A stretch of DNA of 64,000 nt from Gari tellinella (GCA_922989275.2 OV277874.1:22432154-22496153); one strand, 5' to 3'. Counted from the stretch's first letter, positions 1 through 10,095 are shown. Numbers and translations: made by a program. The notes: generated by a model not told the origin, from the sequence alone.

Positions 1-79
1 AATATTGAATTAAAATGAGGGATTTTCTACTATCACATAGTCAATACAGACCGTGGGTAATAAATCAAGTACCTTTAAA

Positions 80-271
80 CAGGACTCCAGATTAGGGGAG
101 TATTTCAAAAACTAAAATCTTAATTTCTGCTTTAAACCCTATGGTGTCACTACTCATTAGAATCGTCTCTTCGAGACGATTCTAATGAGTAGTAACACCA
201 TATCATTTGGTGCTGAAATGAGTGAGAAAATGTTGTATTTGTTCAGTTTACTTCCTCTTATCTGGAGTCCT
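80..271. mobile_element. Family J MITE, copy 1
   Basis: Terminal inverted repeat CAGGACTCCAGAT at the left and ATCTGGAGTCCT at the right. The centre is a long hairpin around 147-207, with arms TACTCATTAGAATCGTCTC and GAGACGATTCTAATGAGTAG meeting at TTC. Three relatives lie at 13310-14008, 22435-22628 and 31393-31600. No coding capacity. Confidence 0.8.
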
Positions 272-459
272 ACCTTTAAGCCTAGGTTGACAATGCATGT
301 TTGTATGAGGGCGGGTCAATAAATTGTGAATCGATCAGCTCACTCTAAGTGTGCATGGAGAGTAAAAGGAATACTTAAAACTTCTTAAGACCCAGGTAAG
401 ATGTTTACCTAATTTGCATGAGTAATATATTGAGTTTGTAAGTTAATTAGGTTCATATA

Positions 460-697
460 TTAACCCATTTGTCACCACGATTATATATATAAAACATATG
501 CAAACAATGTAGACTCTGATCAGACGCCGCTTAATGCTGCGTCTGATCAAAGTCTATACTGTTTGCCGATAGGAACTTCAATGTTAAAACAAATCGAAAA
601 TGAAAGTTTAGACCAGACACCGTATAGATAAAAATACAATTATCTAATATATACATTGTAAGCAGGGAATAATCCACTGGGAGTAAATAGGTGAAAT
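460..697 (+). mobile_element. Family F MITE (TTAA type), copy 1
   Basis: Begins TTAACCCATTTGTCACC and ends near GGGAGTAAATAGG (right end decayed). Contains a P1-type hairpin at about 505-573, CAAACAATGTAGACTCTGATC with mirror GATCAAAGTCTATACTG. The cleaner copy at 10328-10533 shows TTAA at both ends, which is the piggyBac-type target signature. Confidence 0.7.
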
Positions 698-754
698 ATA
701 CATGTATCTTTGCATGTGCGACGTGGTGCAATGGGGACAGACTTTTGAACGCAC

Positions 755-949
755 TGCATTGCAATGTACAAAAGTACAACTTATTGCCATTTATCACGAT
801 TTTGTTTTTATTCTGAGTGACAAACAGTTTGGGGCCGGATAAGATGCCGTGTTACCCGTCGTTTTATCTAGCTCCACACTGTTTGCAGTAGAATTAATAT
901 TTTAAGCGTCAACACGTTTTTTTGGGAACGGATAGTCTTCTCCACTGTA
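755..949 (-). mobile_element. Family A MITE, old, left end missing
   Basis: Retains the hairpin (GACAAACAGTTTGGGGCC and mirror) and the right terminus TCTTCTCCACTGTA. Heavily mutated, and the left terminus is not recognisable. Confidence 0.6.
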
Positions 950-1168
950 CATAACACACCGTTACAGAATCTTATCTTAAATGGTCGCGAATGCGTGATT
1001 GTGTTGTACTACTGGAATTAATTATGTTCTTAATAGAAAGTGCTGCCAGTCTTGATGGCGCCAACCAGTCACAGCTGAATATCAAAATGTTTTGTGCATT
1101 TGCCATATCTGAATGAAGAACACATAAAAAGTGAAAAGCTTCTCCTGTAACTCTATAATAGTCAAAGT

Positions 1169-1326
1169 TTGATAATCCGATATCGTTTTAAGTCCAACAT
1201 ACCCGTTTTACAAAGTTAAAACGTGGCTATGCCACGTTTTAACTTTGCAATACGGGTATGTTGAGTTATTGAAAGTGTATTGTTGAAATAGCATGTAGTT
1301 CGATTCAAACGATATTGAGTTTTGAG
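1169..1326. mobile_element. Family I-like palindromic repeat
   Basis: Near-perfect palindrome at 1197-1262: CATACCCGTTTTACAAAG, then AAAACGTGGC, with the full mirror ending ATACGGGTATG. Weak outer inverted ends CCGATATCG and CGATATTGAG. The same hairpin words occur in family I at 14779-14961, 28797-28879 and 30454-30600. Confidence 0.6.
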
Positions 1327-1916
1327 GTGTGACAGTATCGTGTATTGCGCAACATGCAGCTGTTCATGTCATGCATGAGTAGCAATTATAAGCAGAATGG
1401 GCGAAAACAACCTTCTTGTTTTTCTTGTATTTCAAAGCGGTATGGCATTGCATTGAAGGATTCTAATAAAACCCAATATGCAAAATAGACGAACATAACA
1501 TGTTCTATAAAGAGATAGAATATTGCATTGAAGTTTGTTATTGGAATTAAGATTGCTAACAAGTATAAAAGTATTTTTGCTGTCTATTGAAAGAGATTGT
1601 GTTGCATGCAAGAACCTTAGTCATTATATTGCGCGAGTGTAAGATTTAATTTATCGCTTAATCATTTTAAAAACATATTTAAATGTAGTCAACTGAAACA
1701 GTTTGTAGTCTCTCAGCCATATTTATTTAGCCGCCAAAATAGACGTTATTAATAGTAACGTCATTGCAAATGACGTCATTTTGCGCCCAGCGTCATGCGG
1801 GGCTTGTGGACGTACGGATATGACCGGAGTCCAAATATTGATATTCCACTATCATTTATTGAATGGCTTTATTACACTACCAGAGTCGGTTTTATGTGAT
1901 AAAATAGTGTAACACA
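1327..1916. other. No gene seen
   Basis: AT-rich stretch. The only notable motif is a paired AACGTCATT / AATGACGTCATT at about 1755-1782, resembling the CRE pair in stuttered A copies. No supported ORF or repeat. Confidence 0.5.
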
Positions 1917-2166
1917 TACAGTGGAGAATGTGTTATTCTTTCCCGATAAACGCGTTTACGCTAAAACTACTATTTGCAGTGCAAACAGTTTGGAGCCAGA
2001 TCAGACGCCGGGTAACCCGGCGTCTGATCAGGCTCCATACTGTTTGCCACCAAGATAAACAAGAATTATAAGAATTGTCAAAAAGTTGTTCTTTTCTACG
2101 TTTTAGTGCTTTGCGTTTGCGTACGTTTGTGTTTAAACGGGAAAGAATAACATATTCTCCACTGTA
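1917..2166 (+). mobile_element. Family A MITE, young
   Basis: Complete 250-bp copy from TACAGTGGAG to CTCCACTGTA, with TA at both ends. Plus orientation is defined by AAACGCGTTTACGC next to the left end and GCGTTTGCGTACGTTTGCG next to the right end. Central P1 hairpin at about 1980-2042. Confidence 0.95.
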
Positions 2167-2169
2167 CGC

Positions 2170-2345
2170 CTATGGTTATAAAGCGTTTACGATGAGTATA
2201 AGATTATTTTCAATATTTTGATTGGTCAGATTTGAGAATTCCTCCTTAAGATGACCATTCAAAAGCTTGAGAATGATCTCACAAGACTGACTAAAGCTGA
2301 CCAATCAAATCTGACAAATCCAAAGCTTGAGGACGATCTTAAATA
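2170..2345. repeat. Decayed relative of palindrome K4
   Basis: Starts TTATAAAGCG and carries TTGATTGGTCAGATTTGAG with an inverted partner CTGACCAATCAAATCTGAC about 80 bp away. The same words form the perfect palindrome at 20339-20490. Arms here are diverged. Confidence 0.45.
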
Positions 2346-2423
2346 TACACCTCGGTTGCTTTAAAAACAGGGTATCCAGATTCCAACACCTTGGAACAAA
2401 TACCAGACACTTATTAAATAATA

Positions 2424-2750
2424 TACAGTACTGAACCTTATTAAATTAACAATTGTTGGGATTCGCTTGCAATTCGATGGCAATTCGCTTGCAATTCGAT
2501 GGCAATTCGCTTACGATTCAAAATAGTAACTTTACCCTCGGGTTAGTTTTCTTGAATGGTGTATCTCACAAATGTTCGCAAATATGCCTTCGTTAATTTT
2601 TTCGATTCCATTTTTGTCACAACCGCTTCGGAAAATCCGCGTAAAAATATTCAAGAGTAGGATTTGTATTTTGAAGCGCCCGATTCGATGGAAATTCGAT
2701 GGCAATTCGCTTGAGATTATCAATTTAATTTAATAAGGTTCAGTACTGTA
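2424..2750. mobile_element. Family Q MITE
   Basis: Perfect 24-bp inverted ends starting CAGTACTGAACCTTATTAAA, flanked by TA on both sides. The interior holds short tandem units built on GCAATTCGATGGCAATTCGC near the left end (2465-2518), with more copies near the right end (2683-2712). No coding capacity. The perfect ends suggest recent activity. Confidence 0.85.
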
Positions 2751-2810
2751 AGCAAGGACCCAACGTTTCGGTATTCTTACCCTCAACCAGTTGAAAAACA
2801 GGAAGCCAAT

Positions 2811-3051
2811 TACAGTGGGAAAAACATTATTCTTTCCCGTTTAAACGCAAAACAGGTAATACAATGGATAATTTTTACAACTTTTGTTTACAATTCTAAA
2901 CGTTAAATTCAATCTGAGTGGCAAACAGTTTTGAGTCTGATCAGACGCCGGGTTACCCGGTATCTGATCTGGCTCCAAACGGTTTGCAATGGAAATAATA
3001 TAGTTGACGTAAACGCGTTTATTGTGAAAGAAAAACTTCTTCTCCACTGTA
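2811..3051 (-). mobile_element. Family A MITE, old
   Basis: TACAGTGGGAAAAACATTATTC to CTTCTTCTCCACTGTA. Hairpin present with point changes (TGATCAGACGCCGGGTTACC, GGTATCTGATC). Belongs to the older subfamily whose ends carry AAAACG rather than AATCTG. Confidence 0.8.
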
Positions 3052-3061
3052 ACTGGTATAG

Positions 3062-3311
3062 TACATTGGAGAATCTGTTATTCTTTCCCAATAAACGCGT
3101 TTACGCTAAAACTATTTTTTGCAGTGCAAACAGTTTGGAGCCAGATCAGACGCCGGGTAACCCGGCGTCTGATCAGGCTCCAAACTGTTTGCCACCAAGA
3201 TAAACAAGAATTATCAGAAATGTCCAAAAGTTGTTCTTTTCTACGTTTTAGTGCTTTGCGTTTGCGTACGTTTGCGTTTAAACGGGAAAGAATAACAGAT
3301 TTTCCACTGTA
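3062..3311 (+). mobile_element. Family A MITE, young
   Basis: Complete 250-bp copy, left end TACATTGGAG (one change), right end TTTTCCACTGTA. It lies 11 bp after the older A copy in opposite orientation. Confidence 0.95.
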
Positions 3312-3341
3312 GCATGTACATGTAGGACTAGTGGCAGCCTA

Positions 3342-3588
3342 CTGACCCTTTCATGATCACATTTATCGAGAGTTTCTTACCCCTTCACCGCTATAGTATC
3401 GTCTGCTTAAATATTGTTGTCTGCAATATCGTTTCCAAGTAAGATGCAAGGCAAGAGGCCTGACGAACTTTCGAAACGAGTGTCAAACAGTTTGGGTCCC
3501 GATCAGACGCCGCGTATTGCGGCGTCTGATCAGGACTCAAACTGGCTGTGAACGCGCTTTATGGCGTCATTGAGATTGAAAGGGTTAA
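3342..3588 (+). mobile_element. Family E MITE (TTAA type)
   Basis: Left end ACCCTTTCATGATC, right end TTGAAAGGGTTAA. P1 hairpin at 3485-3545 with GGGTCCCGATCAGACGCCGC and a mirrored right arm. Internal words GTCGTCTGCTT and TTGTTGTCTGCAAT are shared with copies at 10096, 25970 and 30109. Confidence 0.8.
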
Positions 3589-3788
3589 CCCATTTAAACT
3601 TGAGTATTGAATGAACTTTTGCTGTGTATCTGCTGGAACACTTAATTGTAGATATACATGTACAAGAGTGATCTAAAGACACCACAGAGTTTGTCCATGT
3701 ACATGTAACAAAGTATTTCAGATGAATAAGTAAACTGGTAATGCAGTGCGTTACGCGTATTTAGACTCATACATTTGTAAATTATAGG

Positions 3789-4038
3789 TACAGTGGAGAA
3801 TCTGTTATTCTTTCCCAATAAACGCGTTTACGCTAAAACTTTTTTTTGCAGTGCAAACAGTTTGGAGCCAGATCAGACGCCGGGTAACCCGGCGTCTGAT
3901 CAGGCTCCAAACTGTTTGCCACCAAGATAAACATGAAATATCAGAATTGTCCAAAAGTTGTTCTTTTCTACGTTTTAGCGCTTTGCGTTTGCGTACGTTT
4001 GCGTTTAAACGGGAAAGAATAACAGATTCTCCACTGTA
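3789..4038 (+). mobile_element. Family A MITE, young
   Basis: Complete 250-bp copy with TA on both sides. Intact hairpin; no unusual features. Confidence 0.95.
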
Positions 4039-4080
4039 ACGCGGCATTAATTGACATCAATTTTATTTGTGGGGGAAAAC

Positions 4081-4480
4081 GTACAGATGAGAAGTTATCC
4101 CTTCCCGGTTAAACAAAACACACAAACGCAATGAAACGAAATATAAACAATGGATAGTTTTTTTTAAAACGAATAAATGACAAGTACGCTTCTTTAGAAT
4201 GGAAAACACATTTAAAGCCTGATTAGATGCCTTGTTACAGTGGAGAAAACCTTATTCTATCCCGTTTAAACGCACACGAAACGCAAACGCATTGCAATAC
4301 ACTGTAGGAATAATAACTTTTTGACAAATCTGACTATTCATTTTTATAAAATTGGCAAACAGTTTGGAGCCTGATCATTGCAATGGCAATAACGTTAACG
4401 CATTCGTTAGGAAAGAATAACGTTTTCTCCGCTGTAACTTGCGTCTGATCTGATTTCAAATTTCTATTTTCAAAAAGGTT
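4081..4480 (-). mobile_element. Family A MITE, old, split by a second A
   Basis: Left part starts TACAGATGAGAAG and runs to GATTAGATGCCTTGTTA. The right part resumes TAACTTGCGTCTGATCTG after a nested A copy at 4236-4436. The right terminus beyond about 4480 is lost. Confidence 0.65.
4236..4436 (-). mobile_element. Family A MITE, old, central hairpin deleted
   Basis: TACAGTGGAGAAAACC to TTTTCTCCGCTGTA. The second hairpin arm is missing (GGAGCCTGATC runs into ATTGCAATGG). Inserted at the central TA of another A copy's hairpin. Confidence 0.8.
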
Positions 4481-4861
4481 TTTCACGTTGAATAAACAAA
4501 TTTATTGAAAACGTTTATAGCATTTTTCCATCATTCGCAAATTACCGTAGTTTCCCATGTATATGACATGGGATACTTGCGTTTTTGACAAATGTGTATG
4601 ATGTATAAAAAACAGACAGAGCGAAGATATCGCTCGAGTGTTCAAATGATGTTTTGAGATTTGAACATTTATTTTCACTTTCATCGTGTGAAAACATCGA
4701 CAAGTGAAATCAAGTTAAGACACATTTGAGTGAAGTTATGCAGAAAACTCGTTTGCGTTGGTTTAAGTTCATTGTAATTTGTCGTCACACGACAGGTTGC
4801 TAAACTTCAAAAGGAACAAGGATAAGTATAAACTAATTTCTAAATCCTGATTATATTCAAA
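4437..4861. other. No gene seen
   Basis: The first 45 bp is the tail of the interrupted A copy. The rest is AT-rich, without supported coding or repeats. Confidence 0.5.
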
Positions 4862-5153
4862 TACAGTGGAGAATGTGTTATTCTTTCCCAATAAACGCGT
4901 TTACGCTAAAGCTATTATTTGCAGTGCAAACAGTTTGGGGCCAGATCAGACGCCGGGTAACCCGGCGTCTGATCAGGCTCCAAACTGTTTGCCACCAAGA
5001 TAAACATGAAATATCAGAATTGTCCAAAAGTTGCAATTTTCTACGTTTTAGCGCTGTGCGTTTGCGTACGTTTGCGTTCAAACGGGAAAGAATAACAAAT
5101 TCTCCACTGTATGACGTCACTAATGACGTCAGAATAACAGATTCTCCACTGTA
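4862..5153 (+). mobile_element. Family A MITE, young, one extra terminal unit
   Basis: Standard copy to 5111, then a 42-bp right-hand extension: TGACGTCACTAATGACGTCA followed by a second A terminus ending at 5153. Both termini are followed by TA. Confidence 0.95.
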
Positions 5154-5157
5154 CGTG

Positions 5158-5257
5158 TCATGGAGAAGACGTTATTATTCCTAAAAAAAAGCGATTAAGA
5201 AAAACAATTATTAGGATTGCAAATATTTTGGAGCCGGCGTCTGGTCAGATTCCAAGC
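5158..5257 (+). mobile_element. Family A MITE, old fragment
   Basis: CATGGAGAAGACGTTATTATTCC then half of a hairpin (TTTTGGAGCCGGCGTCTGG). Interrupted on its right by the B copy at 5258. Confidence 0.55.
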
Positions 5258-5590
5258 TACAGTGCTGCCTCTCTACAACGACACCCATTTGGAGACACAT
5301 TGTGTGTGTGTTGTTCGGAGGGAGTCGTCATAGGGAGGGAAAATCAAGACTTGTGATCTGGATTCAAGCTGTTTGTCATTTGTTATTGTATTTCTTCTAT
5401 CAAAATGTCCACTTATATGTAACTGTGAGAAAGAACAGCAGCCGACAATTTTAAGCAGACAAAATTGCAGCATTAAAACGTTAGACATAATTGACCTATT
5501 TAGGATACTACGGAAAGGGTCGCTGTAAGGAGGGAGTCGTTGTTGCGAGGGCCATTGTTGGGAGGGCCGTTGCAGGGAGGGAACGCTGTA
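5258..5590 (-). mobile_element. Family B MITE, complete ends
   Basis: TACAGTGCTGCCTCTCTACA at the left and GGGAGGGAACGCTGTA at the right, both with TA. Contains GATCTGGATTCAAGCTG (one hairpin arm only), a GACAATTTTAAGCAGAC block, and GGAGGGAGTCGTTGTT near the right end. Confidence 0.85.
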
Positions 5591-5869
5591 GTTCAGACGA
5601 TGTGAAGGAGTTATTCTTCCCCAGTGCTAAAACTCTTAATATGTGATGCAAACAGTTTGTGTCTGGCGCGGTGTCTCATCTGGATCAAAACGGTTTGCAA
5701 CTGGTATTCATAGTTTCTTCATTAAACATTTCTTTCAATTGTTCGCAGACGATATATTTGAATCAGACGTCAATTCATCATGATACGTGTTCCGAAAATC
5801 CTAAACGTAAATGCAAAGAAACCAGAATCAGAAAATAATTTGGGAACTTTTTGAAAATAATTCTTACAT

Positions 5870-6034
5870 TTTCTTTCTAAGTGGCAAACAGCTTGCTGCC
5901 TGATCAGTCACCGGAGTTACCTAGCTTACATGTAGCCCCGGCGTCTGATTTGTCTACAAAGTGGTTGTAGTGTAAATAGGGATATTAGGATAAACGCGTT
6001 AATTTGGAAATAATATAACGTTTCTACCAGTGTA
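5870..6034 (-). mobile_element. Family A MITE, old right half
   Basis: GTGGCAAACAGCTTGC, a broken hairpin with CCCGGCGTCTGATT, then AAACGCGTTAAT and an end TTTCTACCAGTGTA. Its terminal TA is also the left TA of the next A copy. The 5591-5869 region to its left shows another damaged P1 piece around 5645-5700. Confidence 0.55.
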
Positions 6035-6282
6035 CAGTGGAGAATCTGTTATTCTTTCCCGTTTAAACGCAAACGTACGCAAACGCAAAGCACTAAAACA
6101 TAGAACAGAACAACTTTTGGACAATTCTGATAATTCTTGTTTATCTTGGTGGCAAACAGTATGGAGCCTGATCAGACGCCGGGTTACCCGGCGTCTGATC
6201 TGGCTCCAAACTGTTTGCACTGCAAATAATAGTTTTAGCGTAAACGCGTTTATTGGGAAAGAATAACAGATTCTCCACTGTA
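6033..6282 (-). mobile_element. Family A MITE, young
   Basis: Complete 250-bp copy inserted at the terminal TA of the older A to its left. Confidence 0.95.
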
Positions 6283-6429
6283 TAACATTTGTCTTGAAAC
6301 AGGTATTGTCCAACATGGGAAACATTATAAATATGGATTAATAACTCAGGCTAAAGCCCGCCGTTGGAACCGTTTGTAAACACTGTAAGCATTGCTCACG
6401 AGTCAATACTATATTGTAACAGCGCAGTT

Positions 6430-6620
6430 CTAAGATACTTTTCTTTCAATATGATCGCGCTAACGCTAAACCTATTGTTTCTTATGCAACTCGTTTGGAG
6501 CCAGACCAGACTCCGAGTAATCCGGCGGTCTGATCAGGCTCAAAACTATTTGCCACTCAGAATTACAAGAATATTCAGAATTGTCGAACAGTTGTCCTTT
6601 TCTACGTTTTCTTGCGTCAC
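6430..6620 (+). mobile_element. Family A MITE, old, ends lost
   Basis: Recognisable by GCGCTAACGCTAAAC, the hairpin words GTTTGGAGCCAGACCAGA and CGGTCTGATCAGGCTC, and TGTCCTTTTCTACG. Termini are eroded. Confidence 0.6.
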
Positions 6621-6679
6621 GTGGTATGGAGGATAGAGTGATTCCACATGGGGAATATAATTATCTATCTCACATGGGC

Positions 6680-6931
6680 GAAAAGGGGAGAAAAACGTTA
6701 TTCTATCCCGTTTAAACGCAAACGAAACGCAAACGCAAAACACTAAAATGTAGAAAAGAACAACGTTTGGACATTTTTCATTATCTATTTTTATCTTAGT
6801 GTCAAACAGATTGGAGCCTGATCAGACGCCGGGTTACCGGCGTCTGATCTGGCTCCAAACTGGTTGCAATGGAAATAATAGTTTAACCGTAAACGCGTTT
6901 ATTGGGGAAGAATAACGTTTTCTCCAGTGTA
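6680..6931 (-). mobile_element. Family A MITE, old
   Basis: GGGGAGAAAAACGTTATTC to ACGTTTTCTCCAGTGTA. Hairpin intact (GATCAGACGCCGGGTTACCG). The left terminus has lost CAGTG. Confidence 0.8.
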
Positions 6932-7030
6932 ACTCTTTTCTCACGATAAAATGCACACTGTCAATAGAACAATCTGTCTAGATCACGACCACTTGAATCC
7001 CTTCGCTGGCAAGTCTAACTTAAATTACAT

Positions 7031-7101
7031 TTGTAAACTGTTTTGAGCCAGATACGACGCCGAGTAACTCGGCGTCTGATCTTGATTCAAAACGTTTGAC
7101 G
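7031..7101. repeat. Isolated P1 hairpin
   Basis: GTAAACTGTTTTGAGCCAG, then CGACGCCGAGTAACTCGGCG and mirror GATTCAAAACGTTTG. No recognisable element ends nearby. Probably a remnant of a decayed MITE. Confidence 0.55.
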
Positions 7102-7249
7102 TTCAAATAATATGTTTTGTTTAATCAAAATACTGCAGTAATAAAACAATTGGAACTGTATTTAAGCGGTCTATGTTATGACATTGACTTTTTGAAGGGC
7201 GGACGTCTTCAGAAAGTGCTAAGGTAAATTTGTATTGTACAATAACTAG

Positions 7250-7501
7250 AAGAACTAGAAAGACGTTATTCTTTTCTAATAAACGCGTTTCATGCTAAAA
7301 CTATTAGTTCAATTGCAAACAATTTGGAGCCAGATCAGTCGCCGGGTAACCCGGCGTCTGATCAGGCTCCAATCTGTTCGCCATTCAGATTACTATGAAT
7401 AGCCAGAATTATCGAAAAGTTGTAATTTTCTTTGTATTATGACGATGTGTTTGCGATTTCTGTGCGTTTAAACGGGAAAAAATTACGTATTCTCCATTGT
7501 A
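7250..7501 (+). mobile_element. Family A MITE, old
   Basis: AGAAAGACGTTATTCTTTTC to TATTCTCCATTGTA. Hairpin near-complete (GATCAGTCGCCGGGTAACCC). Left CAGTG lost. Confidence 0.75.
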
Positions 7502-7589
7502 CATGTATTAAGTATTGCAGCGATACATCGATTTTCTGTCAAGGTCTTACAGATACAGTGGAGTTGTATTCACGTTGTTTGATATCAGA

Positions 7590-7770
7590 CAGGTTGTGTC
7601 TGTCTCTCTATCTGTCTGTGTGTGTGTGTCCGTCTGTCTGTCTGGCTGTCTCTGTCCGTCTGACTTCCTGACTTACTTTCTGTCTTTCTGTTTGTTTGTC
7701 TGTCTGTATTTCGGTCTCCCCTTGTCTGTTTCTTTCTGTCTTTCTGTCTTTCTGTCTCTGAGTTTATGTA
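7590..7770. repeat. Pyrimidine-rich microsatellite
   Basis: Imperfect (TCTG)n / (TCTT)n tract with a short (GT)n core. Explains the low-complexity serine/valine/cysteine frames here, which should not be called genes. Confidence 0.9.
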
Positions 7771-7936
7771 CATGTATGTTAGTCTGTTACTCCTTCCGTT
7801 TGTTTTTTATTTATTTGAGAGTAATTGATTACATTTGATATAAGGATTTTAGTTTAACATAATTTATTTGGAAGGAACCCTTGTCTTTGAATTTATTTCG
7901 ATCAAATCAGAAAACAATCTTACCTGTACTAAAATG

Positions 7937-8186
7937 TACAGTGGAGAATCTGTTATTATTTCCCGTTTAAACGCAAACGTACGCAAACGCAAAGCACTAA
8001 AACGTAGAAAAGAACAACTTTTGGACAATTCTGATAATTCTTGTTTATCTTGGTGACAAACAGTTTGGAGCCTGATCAGACGCCGGGTTACCCGGCGTCT
8101 GATCTGGCTCCAAACTGTTTGCACTGGAAATAATAGTTTTAGCGTAAACGCGTTAATTGGGAAAGAATAACAGATTCTCCACTGTA
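7937..8186 (-). mobile_element. Family A MITE, young
   Basis: Complete 250-bp copy. The second hairpin arm and both ends are intact. Confidence 0.95.
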
Positions 8187-8249
8187 CAGCAACACCCTTC
8201 TATTATGAATACTAAACAGTAACCTAATTAAAAATATCAAATACATATG

Positions 8250-8381
8250 ACAGCTTAAAGCAATGAGAAAGTAAAACAGAAAGCTCCTTCAGGAGCTTTC
8301 TGTTTTACTTTCACCTTGCATTAAGCAGTCACCTGCCTTAATCATTAAATGTTTAACACAATGTTGTGGTCGTATGCAGTA
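8250..8381 (+). mobile_element. Family H core (P2b hairpin), left part
   Basis: Hairpin at 8255-8325: GCTTAAAGCAATG, AGAAAGTAAAACAGAAAGC, TCCTTCAGGA, then the mirror. Followed by AGTCACCTGCCTTAATCA and TGTTGTGGTCGTAT, as in the complete H at 56075-56283. The left H terminus is not recognisable. Confidence 0.65.
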
Positions 8382-8736
8382 TTCAGTTAAACCCCTCTAA
8401 ACCGGACATGTGTAGGGACAAGATACATTTCCGTTTTAGAAGGGTTTCCAGTTTAGAGGGGTTTTAACCCATAGCTTGCTTCTGGTATGACAAATAGCTG
8501 ATCACTTAAAGCAGGTTGAAAGTAATTCAACCTGCTTTAAGCTATCATCTCCTAGAATGTATAAAGTGGAACTATTTTCTGCAGTGCAGGAATAAACCAA
8601 AAACTCAAAAGGCGTATTTATGGTTTAATGTGTTTACATGTAAATAAAGAAGGGTTGGAAATGGGACCAACGTTTGTGTCCGGATTAGAGAGTATTCCGG
8701 TATTTAGAGGTTCCGGTTTGGAGGGGTTCCACTATA
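8382..8736. mobile_element. Family G element carrying a nested C
   Basis: Left end CAGTTAAACCCCTCTAAACC, right end GGTTTGGAGGGGTTCCACTA. The interior from about 8464 (TTAACCCATAGCTTG) to about 8670 is a family C-like segment with a shortened P2 hairpin (TTAAAGCAGGTTGAAAGTAA / TTCAACCTGCTTTAAG). The same composite is better preserved at 49784-50156. Confidence 0.75.
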
Positions 8737-8819
8737 AATGAAATCGATGTGACTGGGTGAATTTTTGTGTCACAACAATTCCGATACATGTTTCACCTCG
8801 TCAGGTCATTTGCTTAAGC

Positions 8820-8884
8820 CAGTCACCTACTTTAGTCACCAAAATGATTAACACACTTTGTTGTAGAAATAGAGAGGTTTTACA
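8820..8884 (+). mobile_element. Family H, right end
   Basis: CAGTCACCTACTTTAGTCACC, then AGAGAGGTTTTACAGTA, matching the right end of H. With 8250-8381 this implies an H copy interrupted by the G composite. Confidence 0.5.
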
Positions 8885-9155
8885 GTACCGTGATGAAAAC
8901 GTTATTCTTTCCCGTTTAAACGCAAACGCAACGCAAGCACAAACTACTACATGTATACATGTAACCTTTAAACGTACAACTTTTTGACAATTCTGACAAT
9001 TAATGTTTATCTTAGTGGCAAGCAGTTTGGCGCCTGATCAGGCGCCGGGTACATGTAACCCAGTGTCTGATCTGGCTTCAAACTGTTTAGAATAGGAAGG
9101 AAGAGTTTTAGCGTAAACGCGCTTATTGGGAAAGAATAACGTTTTCCCCAGTATA
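8881..9155 (-). mobile_element. Family A MITE, old
   Basis: TACAGTACCGTGATGAAAACG to TTTTCCCCAGTATA. Hairpin drifted to GATCAGGCGCCGGGTACATG. Abuts the next A with a shared TA. Confidence 0.75.
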
Positions 9156-9409
9156 CAGTGGAGAAAACGTTATTCTTTCCCTATAAACGCGTTTACGATA
9201 AAACTGTTATTTAAAATGCAAACAGTTTGGAGCCAGATCAGACGCCGGGTAACCCGGCGTCTGATCAGGCTCCAAACTGTTTGTCACTCAGCTTAAATAA
9301 ACTTCAATTGTTAGAATTATCGAAAAATCGTTATTTTCTACATTTTAGAGTTTTGCGTATGCGTTTCGTTTGCGTTTAAACGGGAAAGAATAACGTTTTC
9401 TCCACTGTA
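9154..9409 (+). mobile_element. Family A MITE, older subfamily
   Basis: CAGTGGAGAAAACGTTATTC left end, mirrored on the right. Hairpin complete. Head-to-head with the 8881 copy. Flanked by duplicated sequence (see findings). Confidence 0.9.
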
Positions 9410-9559
9410 TAAATGAAATCGAGTTTGACTGTGTGTTCTATTTGTGTCACACCGCTTCCGATACATGTTTCACCTCGTCAGGTCATTTGTAAGGTGCTTA
9501 TCGAATGTTTATTTTGTTTATCTTAAAATCGATTAGCGCCGCAATACATTTGTAACTTT

Positions 9560-10010
9560 CATAATGCGATCTATACAGTTGAGAAGACGGGTTTCTTTCC
9601 CAATAAACGCGTTTATGCTTAATAATTGGTCTCGATAATGCGATCTATACAGTGGAGAAGACGGGTTTCTTTCCCAATAAACGCGTTTATGCTTAAAACT
9701 TGGTCTCCATAATGCGCTCTATACAGTGGAGGATACGAGTTTCTTTCCCAATAAAACGCGTTTATGTTTAATACTTGGTCTAAATTAATGCGCTCTATAC
9801 AGTCGAGAAGACGTTTGTCTTTCCTGATAAACGCGTTTATGCTGAATACGTGGCCTCAATAATGCTCTATATACAGTGAAGAAGACGTTTATCTTTCCCA
9901 ATAAACGCGTTTATGCTTGATACTTGGTCTCAATAATGCGCTCTATACAGTGGAGAATACGTTTGTCTTTCCCAATAAACGCGTTTATGCCTAATGCTGG
10001 ATCTTCAATG
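9560..10010 (+). repeat. 74-bp tandem array derived from the A left end
   Basis: Six units with A termini at 9574, 9648, 9722, 9798, 9872 and 9946 (spacing 74, 74, 76, 74, 74). Each unit is AATGCGCTCTATACAGTGGA, then AAGACG..., CCCAATAAACGCGTTTATGC and a short TTGGTCTC block. The array lacks the hairpin and right end of A. Confidence 0.9.
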
Positions 10011-10095
10011 TAAACACAGGTTGGGATCAAATCCGATACCTGCAATGCTTCTTGTTTTCCCGTGCCTGATTAGGTTCCACATTGACAACCATATC

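Noticed and set aside
7432..7838. Serine/valine/cysteine-rich frames
   Set aside because: Arise from the TCTG/TCTT microsatellite; low complexity on both strands.
8255..8325. Hairpins as rho-independent terminators
   Set aside because: The window is eukaryotic repeat DNA; these hairpins are MITE cores and lack a gene upstream.
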